Below are positions 43,501 to 54,248 of a stretch of DNA of 64,000 nt, piece after piece. A program made the position numbers and the translations under genes. The DNA is from Symbiodinium natans (taxonomy: Eukaryota; Sar; Dinophyceae; Suessiales; Symbiodiniaceae). How positions within the stretch are numbered: position 1 is the stretch's first letter; each line of letters starts with the position of its first letter. The DNA lies in the NCBI GenBank assembly GCA_905221605.1, contig CAJNDS010000734.1, positions 1 to 64,000 of the forward strand, read 5' to 3'. The notes beneath the pieces are model-generated. The model had not been told where the DNA came from and did no database searches. It saw only the letters and a program-made list of their open reading frames with translations.

Positions 43501-46500
43501 GGGGCTGCGCCGCCCCAACCTCCCCGCCTTTTTTAGCCGTGGAAGCAAATTTCAAAGCATATGAACGATTGAAAGCCATCATGCGAGTATTGTGTTTGCA
43601 AATGGGGGGGGGGGGGGCTGCCCCCAACCCCCCCCCCCCCCCCCCGCTGCTTGAAGCCGTGCAAGCTTTTTTCAGAGCATATGAAGGATTGCAACCCATC
43701 ATGCCACCTTTTTCTAAGCATCTGAACGATCGAACCCATGACGCAAGCATTGTGTTTGCAAATGGGGGGGTGCTGCGCCCCCCCCCCCCCCCCAACCCCT
43801 CCGCTTCTTTCAGCCGTGCAAGCCTTTTTCAAAGCACATGAACGATAAAAACCCATCAGGCCCTGTTTCAAAGCATATGAACGATTGAAACCCATGATGC
43901 GAGCATTGTGTTTGCAAATCCCCCCCCACCCCCCCGCCTTTTTTAGTGATGCAAGCTTGTTTCAAAGCACATTAGCGATTGAAAGCCATCATGCGAGCAT
44001 GGTGTTTGCAAATGGGGGGGGGGGGGGCTGCGCCCCCCCCCAACCCCTCCGCTTCTCTAAGCCGTTCAAGTTTCTTTTCACTCCCCCTCCTCCTTTTTTA
44101 GCAATGCAAGCTTGTTTCAAAACATACGAATGCTTGAAAGCCATCATGCGAGCATTGTGTTGGCTGCGTCCCCCCCAACCCCCCCGCCCCCCGCTTCTTT
44201 AAGCCGTGCACGCTTTTTTCAAAGCTGTGGAAGACTGAAGCCCATCATGCCATGTTCTTAATGTTCTTAAAGCATATGAACGATTGAAGCCCATGATGCG
44301 AGCATGGTGTTTGCAAATGGGAGGGGGGGGCTGCGCCCCGCCTTCGCCCCAACCCCCTCGTTTTCCAAGCTATGCAAGCTTCATTCAAAGCATATGCGTC
44401 TTTTTGAAACCTATCATGCGAGCACTGCGTTTGCCCCCTCCCCCCCAACTTCCGGCTTTTAAAAGCCGTGCAAACTTGCGAGCCACATTTATAAGAAGTC
44501 CTACGAAAAGCAGTATGAGTCCTATGACGATTGACGATATGGAGGGAATGGAGGTTTTCGTAGGACAAAACAAAGAAACTGGACCAGTTCCCATGAAAAT
44601 ATAGAGGGAATGGAGGCTTTGCGGAAAACCCCAGAAAATCGAGCAACATTTATAAGACTTCCTACGAAAAGCAGTACGAGTCCCATGAAGATATGGAGGG
44701 AATGGAGGTTTTCGTGGGAAAAACAAAGAAACTGGACCAGTTCCCGTGAAAATATATAGAGGGAATGGAGGTTTTTCTGAAAACCCAAGAAAATCAACCA
44801 CATCCTAAAAAATTTGAAAGGGACTCAAAGGTTGGTTGAGTAGCTTGACCAGGTGCCTGGCTTTTACTTCCTGGCCCAGAACAGGGAAAACTTGGGCCGC
44901 TTACGAAGGGAGCTACGCTCAGCAGTGCGGCTGGCTGAGCAATGCCTGGGTTGGATTGTCCACTGCATTGGCAGCGCTGCGGGAGTTCTGGCAGTTAAGA
45001 GGTCTCAAGCGATGCGAGCGCCAAGATCGCAGCTAGAAAGCCCGGCACTTTCTTCGGACGCTTCAGAGTGTACCAGACAGGATGCATTCGTGCCGCAGAA
45101 GTGGACCTGTCAGCTGGGAACGTCCCATATTCCCATATCAGTTGCATGCCCATGTATTTTCTTAAAGCTTGAGTGTGAGCATCCTGCTACTTGAGGCATG
45201 GCACAAGCCGCAGTCTGCATCTTTCTCAGCCTCTCCCTTGGACTGGAGATGTGGAATACTCATGTCTTGTGGGAAAGGTTGCAGCTTTCCGTTGGAGCAC
45301 TGGCAGCGGCGCTTAGCAGGAGCGTATGGAACAGTCACTGAAGTGGCTAGGCAGCAATGACCTAGTGACATGCTGTCATGCTTGAGCTGTCCTGAGTTTG
45401 GTACACAGCGCGCTCTTTAAAACCCGAAGTATCTCGAAGTAGCACAGTTGATTAGTTCTGCCCATCTTGGTAACCCGCACGGAGCTGTTTCAGAACAGCG
45501 CAGGTTAACTTGACACTCGCTTGCCTTACAGTGTTTTGCGTCGGTCTAAACTGTTTCTAAACTGCGGTTTGCCTGGGCAGTGGCCTATGCGACCCCGAGT
45601 GACCAGGCAGTTAGCCATTGCAAGGCAAACTTCCCACAGCGCGCCTCTTAAAAACAGGCTTTGGCCCATTTGCAAGATCTTGCGAGTCAGCCGCCTTTTT
45701 CAATTTCCAATGGAGTTAAAGAAAGTTAGCACATGTTAACACGGATCGGTGTATCGTCTGCTGAGCACGTGTTGTCTTGCTCTGCAGATCTATGCGGTGT
45801 AGGCATGAGGATATGTGTTGGGCAAGTCTCTGTACTGTTATGTGTGCGAGGGTTCCTCCTCTCGGGGCAGAGCGGAAGCTTTGAGCTCGCAAGTGTAGGT
45901 TTCGACAGGTGCCAGATTCTGGCCATATCTGGCCATACATGGTTCAAACACTGCATGGGCACTTGCATGAGCGTCGACGTGAGCATTACTTGTTAACTGC
46001 CTTGGATCCAAGAATGGCATGGGCCGAGGGAGTGCCAACACTTCTGCAACGGGAGCAGTCTGTTGGGGCCTAAGATGGGCCGCACGGCGAGTACATGCGA
46101 GTACGCCATTCAGAAATTTCAGAATTGCGAAGCGAGAGACCAGAGCAGCGAAGGAGCAGAGCCTCGCCACCTTGGGTAACTCTTGCAGTCAGGACGATGC
46201 TGGACAAGGACTTCCCAAGACGATTCGCGCGTAGCGTCGCGTAGCCCAATGGCGCGAGTGCGATGGACAATTTGATTTGCTGGATCTGGTGTTGCTCTGT
46301 TACCTCTAAATGAAAATATTTGACCAAGGGCCCCCCCCCAGCCACCTGACGTGTATATTGGAGTATTCGGTAGCCACGCGAAGTATTTAATTTATTATTT
46401 TTATTTGTTTGGTTGATCAGCGCTGGCGGGATGCCACTGCGTCATTGGACAGTGTCAGGACTTCGGCTGGTTGCAGCTCCACCAGGCCATTGTGATTCAA

Positions 46501-47536
46501 CAAAGGTCATGGAACATTCTCTTGTGATTCTTGTGCTTAGCCTCAGGATCATCGATTGAATTTGATGAAAGTCCGGTCTACAACTCAGCCGACTCAGCTT
46601 CAATTGTGCGCACCAATTTTTGGAGTCCAAGTCTCGGCTTGCAGTTTGTCCACAGGGACGAGGGTCGGGAACAAAGACCTTCCGGCCGTATCCCGATGCT
46701 GCAGACGCTGTACTGCTGCACAGCCCTCATCGGCCCTGCGGCATGTTGGGACGACCCGGTGCATTGCAAGCTGTTGGCGGTCTGACAAGCCAAGAGAGTG
46801 AGCCTGGGCTACAACTAAGGTCTCCAGTGCGTCCAGGCCTAAGGTATTAACATAGTTCGGTGGTACAGGGAGCGTCGTCTCCAAACCGCTTTGAGGTGAT
46901 GGAGCTGTGCAAGCAAGCCAATTTCCAGGCTAACCCTGGCTGGCTTTGAAGCATGAATCGTTTCTACAGCTGGTTTAACATGCATAATTGCTCGCGTGAC
47001 AAGCTGTAGGTGCCGCCCCTGTATCCATCGTGAGAAACTCAGTCCCTTGAGCCTCCCTGAACGGGATTTCAGCACGATGCCGAAAGCACCTGAGCGGACT
47101 TTAGTGCAGACCCTTGTCCTGTTTCAGGTCGAATCTGCCGTGGGCGAAGAATACCATCATGTCAATGCAAGCTTTGCCCAGTCCGCTGCTGGACCGGAGT
47201 TCATGACGCAGGCTCTTGGAATCTCTTCAAGGTACTCGATATGCAGCACAAGATACAGACAACATCTTGCAGAGGAGCTGGACGAAGACGAGCTCGCCGA
47301 GAGGGTGAAGCAAAAAGTCCATGACCACCAGTGGGGAATAGACGAGGTGTGACCATAGAGCGTGCAGCTCTGAAGCCTTTTCTGACTCCTGACAAGTGCT
47401 TGGACAGATCCTGGAAAGCGTTGGTGCAGATGTTGACTTTGAGCGAGAAGGCAGCACTACTCTTAGCGCTGCGTTCACTGCGGCTCACCACAAGAATCAC
47501 AAGATTCCGCTCGAGCTCCGAGGTCGACCCAGGCCA
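39935..47536 (+). CDS. Ags1-type alpha-glucan synthase, GT5 catalytic core (multi-exon)
   Basis: Successive exons read as one glycosyltransferase family 5 enzyme that builds an alpha-glucan from a nucleotide-glucose donor. A membrane segment (LTLLWPMPVFIFWLLDFLL) precedes the GT5 start (TAGGLGKVVDLIARKHP). Exon 2 has FSLWNQAVGALL, FHCPDFHSAIAPWYAL, LHNAEYQGT, VSHWYAAECHANYG and FVSLGRLVRQKGVDLIADVA. Exon 3 has PFGYVDIEFAWHGALLA, the acceptor-side motif with the conserved Glu. Exon 4 has VPGFYFLAQNRENLGRLRRE. The spacing and wording match the intracellular synthase of fungal Ags1/Mok1 better than plant starch synthases. Fungal Ags1 has amylase, one TM, GT5, then many TM; here a TM also comes first. 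No amylase domain was found upstream. In a dinoflagellate the product may be storage starch or wall glucan. Confidence 0.75.
40957..41723 (+). CDS. Glucan synthase exon: central GT5 domain
   Basis: The acceptor is the pyrimidine-rich stretch ending TGGTCCAG at 40956, and the donor is GTCAAC at 41724. The exon holds about 255 codons of clear GT5 sequence, including LVLHNAEYQG, FNLPPQMVKDHLV and the second-domain start FVSLGRLVRQKGVDLIADV, ending ILVGPIGDGFGHYA...YHGRLY. It gives the strongest homology in the host part of the window. Confidence 0.8.
42780..42841 (+). CDS. Glucan synthase exon: GT5 motif with conserved Glu
   Basis: The exon starts after CACCCAAG and reads PFGYVDIEFAWHGALLAARL. 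The stretch matches the nucleotide-sugar binding motif late in GT5 enzymes. The region expected between exon 2 and this exon (ending PSRDE in the family) was not found, so a small exon may be missed. The donor could be GTCTCG at 42842 or a GC site a little earlier. Confidence 0.6.
43395..44440 (+). repeat. G-run/CTGCG/C-run repeat family, array 2
   Basis: Eight units of about 100-160 bases repeat the order AAAGCATATGAACGATTGAA, CCCATGATGCGAGCAT, TGTGTTTGCAAAT, G run, CTGCGCC, C run, AACCCCCCGCTT, then TTTTTAGCCGTGCAAGC. The GAGCATTGTGTTT motif starts near 43470, 43583, 43745, 43899, 43997, 44149, 44300 and 44420. Units have lost the G run or the C run in places. It is the same family, in the same orientation, as the 19.8-20.5 kb array. 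Confidence 0.85.
44485..44805 (+). repeat. 161-bp tandem duplication with internal inverted repeats
   Basis: Two units (44485-44645 and 44646-44805) share ACATTTATAAGA, CTACGAAAAGCAGTA, GGAGGGAATGGAGGTTTTCG, AAACAAAGAAACTGGACC and GAAAATATAGAGGGAATGG. Unit 1 has a perfect 11-base inverted pair, TCCTACGAAAA at 44499 and TTTTCGTAGGA at 44555. A half-length sub-repeat (GGGAATGGAGG) is seen in each unit. It may be a small nonautonomous element. Confidence 0.8.
44853..44949 (+). CDS. Glucan synthase exon: end of GT5 domain
   Basis: After TTGACCAG the frame reads VPGFYFLAQNRENLGRLRRE and LRSAVRLAEQCL, then GTTGGATT offers a donor in phase 1. In the family this follows a GGLGK(M/V) motif, which must come from an exon not identified in the preceding intron. 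The continuation after 44950 (REFWQLR in another frame) is not resolved. Confidence 0.6.
47128..47211 (+). CDS. Candidate exon A after the GT5 domain
   Basis: The exon lies between a strong acceptor (TTGTCCTGTTTCAG) and a GC donor (CAG/GCTCTT). It encodes VESAVGEEYHHVNASFAQSA and then AGPEFMTQ in phase 0 at both ends. It probably belongs to the glucan synthase, but this rests on strand, distance and style only. Confidence 0.45.
47275..47346 (+). CDS. Candidate exon B after the GT5 domain
   Basis: The exon starts after TTGCAGAG and ends before GTGTGA, phase 0. It encodes ELDEDELAERVKQKVHDHQW and GIDE, a charged helix. It is separated from exon A by a 63-base GC-AG intron. Confidence 0.45.
47408..47536 (+). 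CDS. Candidate exon C after the GT5 domain
   Basis: After GGACAG the phase-0 frame reads ILESVGADVDFEREGSTTLS and continues to about HKNHKIPLELRGRPRPL. The preceding intron would be 61 bases with GT-AG ends. The 3' limit is not fixed. Confidence 0.4.
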
Positions 47537-47575
47537 TTGAGATTTTGGCACTCAATGACTCAAGCATCCGCCCAG

Positions 47576-47658
47576 GTCCGATGGCTCGTTGGTTACTTGG
47601 CCGTACCTGCGGCTGGGCACTTACTTGCATCACTCTTGCATCATCTCGCATATTACGA
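47576..47658 (+). CDS. Candidate hydrophobic exon
   Basis: After CCGCCCAG the frame reads VRWLVGYLAVPAAGHLLASL and LHHLAYYE, long enough for one membrane helix. It may start a multi-pass C-terminal part of the glucan synthase, as fungal Ags1 has, but there is no sequence match to confirm that. Confidence 0.3.
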
Positions 47659-50600
47659 GGCGGTGATGATGGAGGATGGAGGATGGATGCTGGCGAACCG
47701 TGATGGATGATGACGGAAGATTGATAGCTAATGGACGTTGCATGATGATGACGAAGATGAGGAGGACGATTCCCATGATTACGGGCATAATCCGTCATCG
47801 TCGTCATTCTCTTCGCCGTAGCGATTTGGCAAGTGCTTGATTCCTTGATTCTTCTTGATTACATGAGCTGTGAGGTGTCCAGCGGGTTCACATTGTTGTC
47901 GCACTGGGGTACGTCGCGTCGCCGGTCGCAGAGTTCTTGACGTTTCTCACCGCCACAGAGTCTGTGCCCAAGAAAGACTTGTGAGTTGTTATAAACTTGA
48001 GTATTGGTTGCAAGCTTGCAAGTGTGTCGCGCTTAGGTGGGGTCTGAGGGGTGGAGAGACCGTGCCTCGATTCGCTGAAAGCTTAAACGGGCAGTGTACT
48101 TTCGTGCAATGACTCGTGCATGCGATATGCTTTATGCCATGCTATATGCGATGCATGTGCACAGGCTGCGTGGGTGTGAGATGGTGTGAGCAATGCGTTC
48201 GTCGTGCGACTCGCTTTTTCTCTCAAGGCCCAGCGCCTCTTCGGTCAGAAGATCGACCCTCCGGCCTCCGGCTCAGAGCCACGAGTTGAGACCGGAGCGT
48301 TGCAGCATGTTGCAGCGTTGCACCATGCTGCCATTCCCGTACTTTTGGGTTATTGTGGGCAACCATGGGCAACCCATGAGTTCAGCCGAGTTCAGCTGCG
48401 TGACATTGACAGAAATTTGCTCGGCCTTTCTCGGCCTTGCTCGGAAGCATTGCCAAGATCTTGAACATGTTGCTCTTCGCCATCAACGCACTCGCCTTCA
48501 GTGTTGCAGCGCCCTTTTGGGCAGTGCTTAGCCGCCGACCCCTTAATTTCAGGTCTCTTTACGAGTTCCAGGTCGGTGTCGAGTGCTGTCAGGAAGAATC
48601 AGTGCTGCATCATTGTGCTTGGCCAGATGAGGCTTCTTCCAGCCGAGGAGGATCATGGCAGTCAGCCTGCTGTGCCCTCCTGAGTGGTATGTAATGGTAT
48701 GTAGCAAAAGTCTGCCGAGGCACAGTTGTCGAGTTCACCACGTGTTGTGGGCGCATCTCTTGGGAAAAGCTCCGCGGCACGAGTCTGTGTTCGGGCTCGT
48801 GGTTCCTGAGTTGTTCGTGCGCAGCCCACCTTTGTGACTCGCATGAGTTTGCGGAAGTCGCCTGAGTCGACTGGAAGTGTCGGGTTGCCACCAATGTGGT
48901 TACAGCATGTTCCGGCGTCTGTGCACGTGGGTTTCTACAAATTGCGGAACCACACTTTAGACGTTTTTTGGTGAAGCCACAGCGGGAGTGCATCTGGCCA
49001 ACAAGTTAGTTATAGGAGGTGACCAATCAAACGCTAGAGCCGCTAGAGGTTGAAGCAATTGAAGCAATCTCGGTACCTTTCTGCATTTTCTACTGCACTT
49101 TCGCCGTGACTTCAATCTCGTTTTAAGGCTTCTTACCCCTCTAGTTGTCACTGAGCTTTGAACTATGTATACTGAACGACGTGAGACTTCAGCTACAGCA
49201 GAGTTTGAGCTGTGGTGTTTAGCACTGAGGCCTCGAGGACGGCCCTAGACCCTAAATCCTGCACCCAGAACTTGCAGTCTCCAGCTGGCCAAAGTTCACG
49301 AGGTGGGTAAGGTGGATGCTAAGCCGTAATATTTCAAACCCTCAGCACGTTCGAACCTCGAAAGCGCAGAAGCGCGATGTTTTCAAGCGGACTTTGCTAA
49401 ACGATTCAAAGCGGGTCAGCGTCTGCAGCCTCAAACTCGACCCTCCCAGAGTCTAGGGCTCCCTTAGTGCGAATCCTTACCGCTCTAAACCCTCTTCAAG
49501 CTCCCGACGTCAGACTTGTGCTGTTGAGTTTCGGGGTTGTGAGCTTTTTGGCTTGCATTGTTTTAGGGGTTGAGTGGGAACACAAAAATTTCGGCCGAGA
49601 GTTCGGTGCTTCTGTTACTACAAGCAAACCGCTATCTACTTCCATTGTCGAGGCAACAAGTGGGTGCATGAACGTAATCATCGTTCGATATCGTTCGGGC
49701 ATGGATGCCGCATGCACTGGCAGCACAGACGCAATCGTGGTGCGAACATGGAAATTTGCAGGGGCCGCGGCAACCAACCCATGTTAGGACATTAATTATT
49801 GTAAAGATTTTGGCGGGCGTCCCAATGCCCCTTTTACCTTGTGTTCGTATGTGTTCCTGTTCGGGCTCCATGCGAGGCTTCAAGTGCCGCTGCTGCTCAC
49901 GCTGTGGCCAATGTATCCAAGCTTTGTGCGGAGCTTAGGAACGACAAAAAGGGACACAAAAGTTATGGAGTTGGACTGCGTTGTGGTGAAGAGTGTAAGA
50001 GTGTAAGAGTGTAGCAGTGTAATGCAGGAGCTGGCCTGTCTGTTGGTGTTCGCACATGGCCTGGTTGGAGCCCTAAGATGTTCTCGAAGGTGGAAACTCG
50101 ACACTGACAGATGAAGACACGCAGGTAACGGCATCATCATTTCTCTTCCTCGTCTTCAACTTCATGATGTCTATCAAGGCAGCACAATTGCAAGCATTTG
50201 GAAGCAGTTGCAGCATGTTGCCGCACTTGCGCTACCATCACAGCAGCCGAAGTCTCGGAACTCTTCGCCAACACAGCATGAGGCGGACATGAGCAACTAC
50301 GCCATACGCGACTTGGAGCGAAGATTGGAGTCCAGAGTTGGGTCAAAAACCTGCACTTGAGATGCGGCGAGTCGTGCCATCTGCCAGCAATCTTTCCCGA
50401 CTTACTCAAAGCGCAGCAAAGGTCTCGGCACCCTGGAAATGCTGCCTCCTCCTCACATACTGGCGTTTGCACACCATATTTGCTTGAATTCTGGTGACTG
50501 TGGAGACACGTCTGCCTGATCTGTCCCGTTGTGTCCAGACGTCTCAAGATGAGCATTGCTGAAACTTGAAATCGTTGAACTTGCGGACAGAAGAGCTTGG

Positions 50601-51455
50601 GAAAAATTGAGAACGCTCCAGACTCCAGATGCACAACGGTGCACACGTGAAGCACAAGCTAAGCACGTCTTTCCAAAATCAGCCCCAGAGCTCGAGGGCA
50701 TGGGCTGAAGAGAAGGACGAGCACTTCCTTTGCCGGGCATGCCCTGCCAAAACCTCCCAAAACCTGAAACCCTCGAGCCTATCAGGCCTATCATTCCAGC
50801 ATTTGACATGTGTCGTCCGGAGCTCGACAGCTCGACAAGCTGGAACGACACAGTGCCTGGCCAATTTGCGAAAAGCCCACAAGCCCACGTAACGGTTGAA
50901 AGGGTGGCTTCAGTGATTCTGCTGGTTCACGTACTGTCGTTGCGTAAGCAGCGGCTACGGCAAATTGCAGTTTGTGACGAATGCCATGCCGTGGTTCCTA
51001 AGGCGCTATGTTGTGAACTGGCTTTTGAGCGGCTATATCTTCCTGGCATCTCCGTCTTCGCTCCGTGGAACCGCCGGTTACTCAGTACTTCTGTTGCCGT
51101 TGTGTCTTTAATTCCATTTCATGCATATAATATAGAGTTGTTTCGACAGAGACAAATTCCCACGCAGAAGCAGCAGCCCATTCCGACGAAGTTTGCGCTG
51201 CTCTTGCTTCCCATCGCTTGCACCTTACCTGTGGACGTCTGAAGTTTCAGAAGCTGGCCTACTATAGAATCTCTAGACCGTTTTGATGTCATGCTCGGCG
51301 AAGAGAGTGACATGTCTTGCACAGTCCTTTCGACGCAAGCCGGAAGCATACGGAAGCCAAGGGTTTGCTCATGCTCCTCCTGACCCTCATACCAGGAGCA
51401 CCTTGGCGACACCTTTCTTGGAACAAACGCAAGTGTTGTACAAAGCCTTTGAGTA

Positions 51456-51571
51456 TGCGTGTGTGTGTGTGTGTGTGTGTTGTGTGTGTGTGTGTGTGTT
51501 GTGTGTGTGTGTTGTGTGTGTGTGTGTGTGTTGTGTGTGTGTGTGTGTGTCTGTGTGTGTGTGTGTGTGTC
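51456..51571 (+). repeat. (TG)n microsatellite with TGTT interruptions
   Basis: GT dinucleotides are broken at intervals by a doubled T (GTGTTGTG). Cys/Val and His/Thr frames across it are artefacts. Confidence 0.95.
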
Positions 51572-53464
51572 ATCAAAACCACTATTTCGCACTGCATGTC
51601 TTCGGATCTCCCGGCAATGTCAGGTTCTTCTGCTTTTTGCTCCGGGGTGCCATCCTCAGTATATAAACCTGGATGCGCTGCAGGAAGATCCTTGAAGCGG
51701 ATTCTGATCTTCTCAACTCATGATGAGAACTGAAACGCTGGTGCGCAGGGTAGGATCTAAAACGTTTCTGAGGACGAACCCAGCCCAGTACTCCTGCAGT
51801 CTGATGGTGCTTCTTCTACGGGCCAAGCTGTGGCAGCTACTGCATCGCACGCTGCATCGCACGCTGCTTCCTAGACGTAAAGGTATGATGTTGGTCCCAG
51901 CCTACCCCACTCCATCTGCGAAATCCGAGAGACATCGAGAGACTACCACGGAACCAAAGAGACCAAGTACTAAAGTGCCGTAGCGCTACCTGCAACTACC
52001 CCAAAAGTCCTACAAGGCTCCAGCCCCACATGTTTGTTGGATCACAGCTCCGTGGACAATGTCGACCATCAAAACGGCTGGAACCAGCTAAGCAGCTAAG
52101 AGGCAAGCTAAGAGGCAAGTTGCGAGCAGTCTCCGAGGCGTTCCCAAGCTGAGGAGAACCAAGCACAGCATTTGACAACTGAGCACTGTCATGAACTGCC
52201 ATTCGTCAACACATGCTGGTTGAGCAGCAGGACAGAATAGCACAGCATACTCGCAGTTAGAAGCCCTTGTCTTATCGAGGCCCTACCGTGAGGATCGATT
52301 TCCGGGTTGGAATCTTGAGCTGTTGTTCAAAAGGAGGCGGGTCGCATGATGTCTCATGAGTTCACTTTGTGAAGGCAATCTGGCACTCTTCACAGGTCAT
52401 TCGTGCTCCTTTTCTTCAGTGAATGTCGTTGCCTTGGACTTCCGAAGAGCACAAGCCAGTGCCCACATGCGGATCTGAAGCTTGCTTCAGAAATTCAGGT
52501 GTTGGAAACCTGGCCTTATTTCCAGGGACTTGCTGGGCTCTCAGCTTTCGACTCAACTTGGTCCACAGGCCGCAGTGCTTTTGTGCGGTTCTGTGTGATC
52601 TGCCGGTGTTGTTGCATGTCGTGGTGCAGAGCATCGTTGTTTCCCCTGAAACCACTTCAATGACACACGTGTCGTTGTTAGCACGCACTCTTTTCACATG
52701 ACCTCGCCTAGCTTGCGCTTAAAGTGGAGCATGCACCACGAGTATTTGTGGCTGAAACTGTATCTATCGAACCATCAATAACACGTGAAGCCATGTGAAG
52801 TCAACACAAGTCGGTACCCGCAAAAGAAGACACATTAGTTTCAAAGGGACAACATCCCACAGTTCCGGAGGCTCTTCCTCAGGCAGAGGCTCAGTGTGGG
52901 ATTCCACAGCCAGGCCACAGTACCCTCCAACCAGGCAAAGTAAAGACTTGTTGGGTAGGGACCCTCCAAGCAGCTCAGTGCAGGAGCAAGTTGTCACATA
53001 GAGGAGGCGTGGAGAAAGTTAGCAAAGACCAGACTGATTAAACCGTTAACTAGAGTCGAGAAGAAGCAGCAGCAATATGGATGCAATATGGCAGTGCCAT
53101 GTGTCATTGTTGAACAGTAAACGCTTCTTGAAAGAGAAAGGAAGCAACGCGGAGATGCGAATTGTGTTCTCCAGAAGTGTTCTCCCAATGTCCATGACTC
53201 ATCTGATTGTCTCTACCACGCCCTGCCGTTGTGGCCTGCTTGTTCATCTCGCAACAAACACGGCATGAAACAGCTGACGTCTGAAACCCTAAGCCCTCAT
53301 GGCATCTTATGGGTCAATACGTTGAATTATTTAACGGCTAGTGCCAGTGCCGGATATAGATTTGATTAAGAGTATGCATTGAATGCGCAGGATGATTACA
53401 CGTCACGCACAGCCGGGGTGGAAAAGGCCCGAAGTTAGTGGAGGCACTGAATTTTTGCGGGCAG

Positions 53465-53545
53465 GACCGGGCGGCGGGGGGGCGGTGGGGGGGGGGGGGG
53501 GGGGGGGGGGGGGGGTAGGGGGGGTTAGGGGGGGTGGGGGTGGGT
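53465..53545 (+). repeat. Poly-G tract
   Basis: GGCGGGGGG leads to an almost unbroken G run of nearly 30 bases (about 53488-53514), then TAGGGGGGGTTAGGGG. The TTAGGGGG words resemble telomere repeats but are too few to count. Confidence 0.9.
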
Positions 53546-53849
53546 GGGGCAAGGCTGAAGTGCCCCTGGTCCTGATGCACCGTTTGCTCCTGGACACGTG
53601 TCGGTTACAAAGGGTTACCCATTTCACATTTCAGGCCAAAAAGTGCAAAAGAAAGGTGCGCAAACCTATAACCTGGGGAGGGGATTAGGTGGGGTGCCTG
53701 CTTTGTGCTACGGCCCAAGGCCTCGGCGGATTTGGATGTTATGCCATGTCCCACAAGATCAGGTTACATCAGCTGGTGGCTCTCCAATGGCTGGAGTAGC
53801 ATTGAGCTTTCAAGCACCGAGCTCACAATGTTTTGTCTCCGCAGCCCGC

Positions 53850-54247
53850 AGCCCCGACAGAGCCCAAGGCCTGAGTGTTCTCTTTGCCTTTCTCTTGGCC
53901 TTCGGGACATTCCTTTGGGCTGAAGCCTCGGGGCCTGGGGTCTTCAGCCAAATTGCCAGGCAATTCTACGGACAGTGCGGTTCCTGGTCGTTTGAGTTCT
54001 TTTTCAGGCAGCTGCTCTCAGCCGCGCTTCCGACATGCTGGCTCGCATTATCTGGCATAATTGTATTGATGCAGGACGCATGCGTTTCAACACTGTTTCA
54101 ACCAATTGCTTCTGCAACGGTTGTGAAGCACAGCGAGTCCAGCAACACATGGCAGATCCACGGCTTCTCGTTCCTTGTTGGAGTAGCCGTCATGCTGGTG
54201 CAGAACTTAGACTCGTTGCCGGCAAGGTTTCGTGCTTGCAGGGACTG
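53850..54247 (+). CDS. Candidate multi-pass membrane protein exon(s)
   Basis: After TCTCCGCAG the frame stays open to TGA at 54246-54248. It encodes LSVLFAFLLAFGTFLWAEAS, then a segment with SWSFEFFFRQLLSAALPTCW, LALSGIIVLMQ, and finally GFSFLVGVAVMLVQNLDSLP. At least three helices are predicted. GATGCAG/GACGCA at about 54072 could be a GA donor. Coding character is good; the family is not recognised. It could belong to the C-terminus of the glucan synthase or to a separate transporter-like gene. Confidence 0.4.
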
Positions 54248-54248
54248 A

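Larger units (their letters stand above)
42842..44852 (+). other. Repeat-filled intron of the glucan synthase gene
   Basis: The two flanking exons encode adjacent parts of the GT5 domain, so the 2 kb between them should be spliced out. It contains the second G-run/C-run array and the 161-bp duplication. It also contains T-rich sequence with repeated TGGTCTGCTGGTC words near 43280-43360. Confidence 0.55.
47659..53849. other. Mostly unassigned stretch
   Basis: Only weak frames are seen: a hydrophobic one near 49490-49580 (VRLVLLSFGVVSFLACIVLG), one near 52470-52570 (VLETWPYFQGLAGLSAFDST) and a Ser/Arg-rich one ending at 53001. Short repeats include a GAGTGTAAGA array (49989-50015), a GT microsatellite (51456-51571) and a poly-G run (53488-53514). 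No RNA gene was recognised. Confidence 0.35.

Noticed and set aside
43376-44202. Pro/Gly-rich frames in the second GC-hairpin array
   Set aside because: They arise from the G and C runs and the repeated unit; both strands are open.
53465-53545. TTAGGGGG words as a telomere tract
   Set aside because: Only one or two words occur inside a poly-G run; there is no regular 7-base period.
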